The notes under the pieces are model-generated. The model did not search any database and was not told the origin of the DNA. It saw nothing but the letters and a program-made list of their open reading frames with translations. This document shows, piece after piece, positions 15,682-16,739 of a stretch of 16,739 nucleotides of DNA. The position numbers were made by a program, and so were the translations under genes. Within the stretch, counting starts at the first letter, position 1. Every line of letters starts with the position of its first letter. The stretch is from Rhodobacteraceae bacterium UBA3087 (GTDB taxonomy: Bacteria; Pseudomonadota; Alphaproteobacteria; Rhodobacterales; Rhodobacteraceae): NCBI GenBank assembly GCA_002367285.1, contig DFBF01000098.1:227-16965 (forward strand). Direction: 5' to 3'.

Positions 15682-15721
15682 TTTGGGGCACTCCTCTTTT
15701 GCGGACACTGGGGCGGGGCGG

Positions 15722-15739
15722 GGCGCTGCGGCCAGCGCC
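15722..15739 (-). promoter_or_regulatory. Leader hairpin beside G-tracts upstream of the M20 gene
   Basis: GGCGCTG (15722-15728) pairs perfectly with CAGCGCC (15733-15739) around CGGC. It lies 41 bases before the chosen M20 start and adjoins three GGGG runs spaced by single C bases at 15710-15723 on the plus strand. In the M20 message this would be a stable leader hairpin next to a C-rich stretch; it might be an operator or a translation-control element. Only the structure is seen. Confidence 0.35.
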
Positions 15740-15916
15740 AAAGCCATGTTGCGCTGGGGTCGGCAGAGAAACCGACTATTTTCCCAGCATTTCGCGCGAC
15801 TTTGTATGTTTCTTAATCAAGGGTTGCCGATTGCATGCCATTTTCGGCCCAAACCACAGACAAGCAGTCCAGTGCTTTTTTAGCTTCCGCCAATACACTA
15901 ACGCAGTGGGGATTGG
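15740..15916. promoter_or_regulatory. Divergent promoter region between M20 gene and hydantoinase A gene
   Basis: The space must contain promoters for both divergent genes. An AT-richer core at about 15776-15822 is the likeliest site. The hydantoinase ATG at 15917 is preceded by GGGGATTGG, a modest ribosome site. I could not choose a convincing -35/-10 pair for either direction. Confidence 0.3.
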
Positions 15917-16300
15917 ATGAAGGCGATTGGCATCGACGTGGGCGGGACGTTCACAGATTTGATCTATGTGGATCTTCAGACCGGGGCGCAAGGGATCCAC
16001 AAGGTGTCGACTACGCCAGACGATCCGTCGCAGGGCGTGATCACGGGTCTGACGGAACTCATGGTACAAGGCGCGATTGCCCCGAGCGACATTGCCCAGG
16101 TCTTTCACGGCACGACGACCGCAACCAATGCGGTTCTCGAGGCGCGCGGCGCGCGGGCCGGGATGATTACCAATGAGGGGTTTCGCGACGTGCTGCATAT
16201 CGGTCGCCATCAGCGGCCCGATCACTATTCCATCATGCAAGAGATCCCTTGGCAAAACCGCCCCCTGATCAAACGTCGCTATCAAAGGGATTGCGGGTGA
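15917..16300 (+). pseudogene. hyuA: Hydantoinase/oxoprolinase A subunit, truncated N-terminal fragment
   Basis: The intact family (HyuA, about 690 residues) performs ATP-dependent opening of hydantoins or 5-oxoproline. Here only the N-terminal domain remains. It has the phosphate-binding motif GIDVGGTFTDLIYVD at residues 5-19, HGTTTATNAVLEARGA near 64-79, and GFRDVLHIGRHQRPDHYSI. Family-like sequence runs to LIKRR (about residue 120) and is followed by an unrelated tail YQRDCG and a stop at 16300. Less than a fifth of the gene remains and the ASKHA fold is incomplete, so the product cannot be active. Immediately beyond lie lambda-type phage head genes on the other strand. The HyuB partner that normally follows is absent from this side. 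Identity of the fragment is firm. Confidence 0.9.
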
Positions 16301-16307
16301 TGGTCAT
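16269..16307 (-). pseudogene. Beheaded major capsid protein E gene, first codons only
   Basis: Twenty-nine bases after the decoration gene stop, an ATG at 16307 with CGGAG about 7 bases ahead begins MTITRNPFDSDV and stops. The opening, a short N-terminus then NPF followed by an acidic/serine pair, resembles starts I recall for lambda gpE-like capsid proteins. In lambda-type head operons E directly follows D. The frame is lost at the same point where the hydantoinase gene loses homology. The match is short, so the call rests on motif, ribosome site and gene order together. Confidence 0.5.
16273..16281. other. Junction between chromosomal hyuA and phage head genes
   Basis: Left of this point the plus strand codes for hydantoinase A; right of it the minus strand codes for phage capsid proteins. 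The shared CGTCGC (16274-16279) fits both expected coding sequences, as Arg-Arg of hyuA and as Ser-Asp-Ala of the capsid gene, so the exact breakpoint cannot be fixed and the join may have used microhomology. No integrase, attachment-site duplication or insertion-sequence end is visible. Confidence 0.6.
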
Positions 16308-16336
16308 GGAGTGCTCCGGGGAATGTGGGTTGGTGA

Positions 16337-16717
16337 TCAGGCAGCGTCGCGGGCAATGATGCCCAGCGCTGCCAGCTCGGTAATCTTGGTGGTGATCTTG
16401 GCCGCGTCATTGACGGTGGCGTCGTAAGCCAACCCGGCGCGTGAGACGATCGCAGGACCACGGGTCACGACGATACCAACGGCGTCTGCCAGCGTGGCAT
16501 CGACCGGATAGAGCAACACGGCTGCGGCGGTTTGTGCGCCATCGGTGCCGCCATCGCTGGCAAGGCCGTATTTGCCGCTGAGCGTAATGCGCCCGAGAAC
16601 CGAGCCAACGGGATAGGCCATGCCGGACAGCAGGGTGATGGTGTCGCGGGTGTAGTTCGGGTTGACCTCGTATTTGAGGACATCACCCATGCTGGGCGGT
16701 TGGGGCAGGACGGTCAT
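16337..16717 (-). CDS. Lambda-type phage head decoration protein D
   Basis: This 126-residue protein resembles the HDPD family (phage lambda gpD, 110 residues), which caps and stabilises the expanded capsid as trimers. The order of features fits: a flexible Pro-rich N-terminus, YTRDTITLLSGMAYPVGSVLG, then VLLYPVDATLADAVGIVVTRGPAIV and a C-terminal AALGIIARDAA. The start at 16717 has ACGGAG 9 bases upstream. It shows that the right edge of the window is phage or prophage DNA. It is not from a typical roseobacter gene transfer agent, whose head genes are HK97-like and lack this protein. The putative capsid gene E begins next to it but is cut off. Confidence 0.85.
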   Translation of the reverse strand: MTVLPQPPSMGDVLKYEVNPNYTRDTITLLSGMAYPVGSVLGRITLSGKYGLASDGGTDGAQTAAAVLLYPVDATLADAVGIVVTRGPAIVSRAGLAYDATVNDAAKITTKITELAALGIIARDAA

Positions 16718-16739
16718 GGATCAGGCTCCGTGAATGGGG

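Noticed and set aside
15682..15747. Extended Ala/Pro-rich N-terminus of the M20 enzyme as an export signal
   Set aside because: The family is cytoplasmic, the ATG at 15681 has a good ribosome site, and the extension spans the hairpin and G-tract element.
16337..16717. Gene transfer agent as the source of the phage-like gene
   Set aside because: Gene transfer agents of this group have HK97-like heads; a gpD-type decoration protein next to a gpE-like start points to a lambda-type phage.

Overview
The window looks like a piece of an alphaproteobacterial genome, most likely a Rhodobacterales (roseobacter-type) marine bacterium. The basis is GC-rich third codon positions, tightly packed and often ATGA-overlapping operons, an RpiR regulator beside a Dpp-type transporter, and the mix of TRZ/ATZ-type amidohydrolases, M20 carbamoylases and HyuA. 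This placement comes from general style and recalled family distribution, not from a database search.

Layout. Bases 1-231 hold an unidentified open frame running off the left edge on the minus strand, with a possible insertion-sequence end near 175-193. A DUF1028 gene (minus, 451-1098) is divergent from an RpiR regulator (plus, 1171-2037). A plus-strand operon follows: Dpp-type binding protein (2311-3864), two permeases (3926-4849, 4852-5718), a fused double ATPase (5715-7382) and a 309-residue protein of unknown function (7379-8308), which shows a motif skeleton like that of DUF1028. A compact minus-strand operon, read right to left, converges on it: Tat-exported NMT1/TauA-like binding protein (14124-13063), permease (13053-12163), ATPase (12161-11370) and two metal-dependent amidohydrolases (11373-9832, 9835-8327). 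Further right, an M20 carbamoylase/allantoate-hydrolase-type gene (minus, 15681-14434) is divergent from a hydantoinase A gene (plus, from 15917).

The hydantoinase A gene keeps only about 120 native residues. It then breaks, at about 16273-16281, into DNA carrying a lambda-type head-decoration gene D (minus, 16717-16337) and the first 11 or so codons of what looks like the next gene, major capsid protein E. Both genes are cut at the same point, so this is a rearrangement, a prophage-related deletion or a chimeric assembly join.

How the genes may work together (inference). The right-hand operon pairs one small-molecule ABC importer with two deaminase/cyclic-amidohydrolase-fold enzymes, and sits next to carbamoylase and hydantoinase genes. 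This suggests uptake and stepwise opening of a nitrogen heterocycle or ureide. The left-hand operon imports a peptide-like solute under probable RpiR control and is bracketed by two Ntn-hydrolase-like proteins. No substrate can be named from sequence alone. No tRNA, rRNA, CRISPR array or complete mobile element was seen.
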